From: Adiantum capillus-veneris
Lineage: Eukaryota > Streptophyta > Polypodiopsida > Polypodiales > Pteridaceae
NCBI GenBank assembly: GCA_014529385.2
Contig: CM043950.1
Location: forward strand, 67,980,435-68,040,434
Direction of reading: 5' to 3'
DNA length: 60,000 bases
Shown in pieces: positions 58,908 to 60,000 of the stretch. Position 1 is the stretch's first letter; each line of letters opens with the position of its first letter. Position numbers and translations under genes: made by a program. The notes under the pieces were generated by a model that worked only from the letters and a program-made list of their open reading frames with translations, did not search any database and was not told the origin of the DNA.

Positions 58908-59615
58908 ATGGATCTTCTTAATTGTCTAGATGAACTCCTGAGTGATTTTTCACAAAGGGTTATTTTCAATTATGTGGTTGGATTCAAGTTCCATTGGAAA
59001 ATTGAAGTGGTTCGAGCTTCAAAGGGGACTAGAGACTACCTTGTTCCGAACACTTGTGTAGCGTGGAAGTTATATGTTGAAGCCCAACCTGAACATTGAA
59101 CGGAAGTGCCTGATAGGTTTATGACCAATCCACAGCTTTGGGTGAAGGAAAATATCCAAGAAGTCGATCTTAAAGTACATGGATATTTTCTTTACCTTAA
59201 CCTATGTTCTCTTTTTGACATACCGAGTCGAGAGCTCATACTTAGTAAGAAGGCCCTCATGCTAAATGAAAGATATGAATTTTGTGAAAACGTCATAATT
59301 AGAGTATGGAAGAAGTGAAATGGCGGCAACCAATTCTATTATGTACCCCAGGATTGGTTCGATAGAGTCTATGGGCCTATCCTCAAATACAATCCTCACA
59401 ATGTCACCATTACCGTTGATGACTACGAGAATCCCAAGTGCATTAGTGACTCTGCCCAGGCACAACCAATGGCAATGAACTCGAGTCGATATTTCTACAA
59501 AGGTGATGTAAATGAATGGCAGGCTCATGTAAATTGCTTTAACACTAGAATGGTAACAGGACACTTTTATGTCCTTGGACACTTGTGTGTCCTGTTAAGT
59601 GACCATTTTGCTTGA
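58908..59615 (+). pseudogene. Degenerate gene of unknown function, 236-codon frame
   Basis: One frame runs from 58908 (MDLLNCLDELLSDFSQRV) to TGA 59613-59615 with two internal TGA stops (59097-59099 and 59316-59318) and no frameshift. Pieces include NTCVAWKLYVEAQ, DRFMTNPQLWVKENIQEVDL, QFYYVPQDWFDRVYGPIL and NEWQAHVNCFNTRM. A strong splice acceptor lies directly before 58908, so this is probably an internal or last exon. I do not recognise the protein. Confidence 0.5.
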
Positions 59616-60000
59616 ATTATTTGAAGAGTTTGAAAATGAATTTCTAGGCGCTATATATCCACAAAGTTGCCTTATGAGATGAAAAAAACTTAGCATTTTT
59701 TTTGGAGTATCGATCTCAACATTAACCTTACTCTTGCACAACATTTTTGAACCTAAACTGTGTGAAAAAACGGGTCCTGTTTTTGGCTTTTTTTCAATTT
59801 TTGGCAACTATACCACTCTAAACTTCATGTTTGTGAGGTTCAGATGGCTAGAGGTTAGGCCTTCATAGTTCTCAACATGTTTTGATGCTTTTAGGGAGAG
59901 CTAAGTGTTAAAATTGAAAGTTATGACCAATTTACAAGAATTGCATAATCCTATTTTTTGGCCAAAATTAGCACTTTTTTTAGTTTTTTGGTGGCTTTCT
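59616..60000. other. No gene seen to window end
   Basis: AT-rich with the theme CAACTATACCACTCTAAACTT and similar words seen in long retroelement non-coding DNA. No support for a gene. Confidence 0.4.

Overview
The window looks like transposon-dominated nuclear DNA of a land plant with a large, repeat-rich genome. The reasons are a chromodomain Ty3 element and a copia element, both with an initiator-Met-tRNA type primer site; a CACTA element with plant-type TNP2 and TNPA-like genes; plant-style short GT-AG introns; very many CT/GA/GT microsatellites; and no recognisable intact host gene. I cannot name the species. A fern or other large-genome plant would fit, but that is a guess.

Layout. 1-8406: a very young Ty3/gypsy chromovirus whose 5' LTR is cut by the window edge. 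8.8-10.6 kb: two degenerate genes facing each other. 11.5-16.3 kb: a diverged direct repeat of about 1.7 kb. 16.3-20.3 kb: an acidic coding relic, then LTR-like, partly GC-rich non-coding DNA. 20.3-28.4 kb: four degenerate genes in alternating orientation. One carries an unmistakable but divergent histone H3 fold with some CENH3-like features. A neighbouring spliced gene encodes a lysine-rich SPxK tail. A third belongs to the same family as the minus-strand gene at 10 kb. 28.9-31.8 kb: a gypsy integrase scrap, then one arm of a large inverted duplication. 31.8-36.0 kb: an LTR element without pol. 36.5-38.6 kb: a copia gag scrap fused to the 3' end of a gypsy element. 41.1-49.2 kb: the other arm of the inverted duplication. 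42064-56976: a CACTA element bounded by a 13-bp inverted repeat and a TCT target duplication, with a copia element (43250-48426, target duplication AGATT) inside it. 57.3-60 kb: a gypsy reverse transcriptase relic and an unknown degenerate reading frame.

How it fits together. Insertion order can be read from nesting. The inverted duplication contains CACTA-internal sequence, and the copia element interrupts only one arm, so the copia came later. The chromovirus is the youngest: its LTRs differ at one visible position. Almost every old gene is broken by TAG or TGA within an otherwise open frame. This fits C-to-T decay of methylated CAG and CGA codons.

The best candidates for something undescribed are the 20.3-28.4 kb gene block (histone-H3-like, SPxK-rich and unknown genes) and the two-copy gene family at 9.8-10.6 kb and 26.4-28.4 kb.
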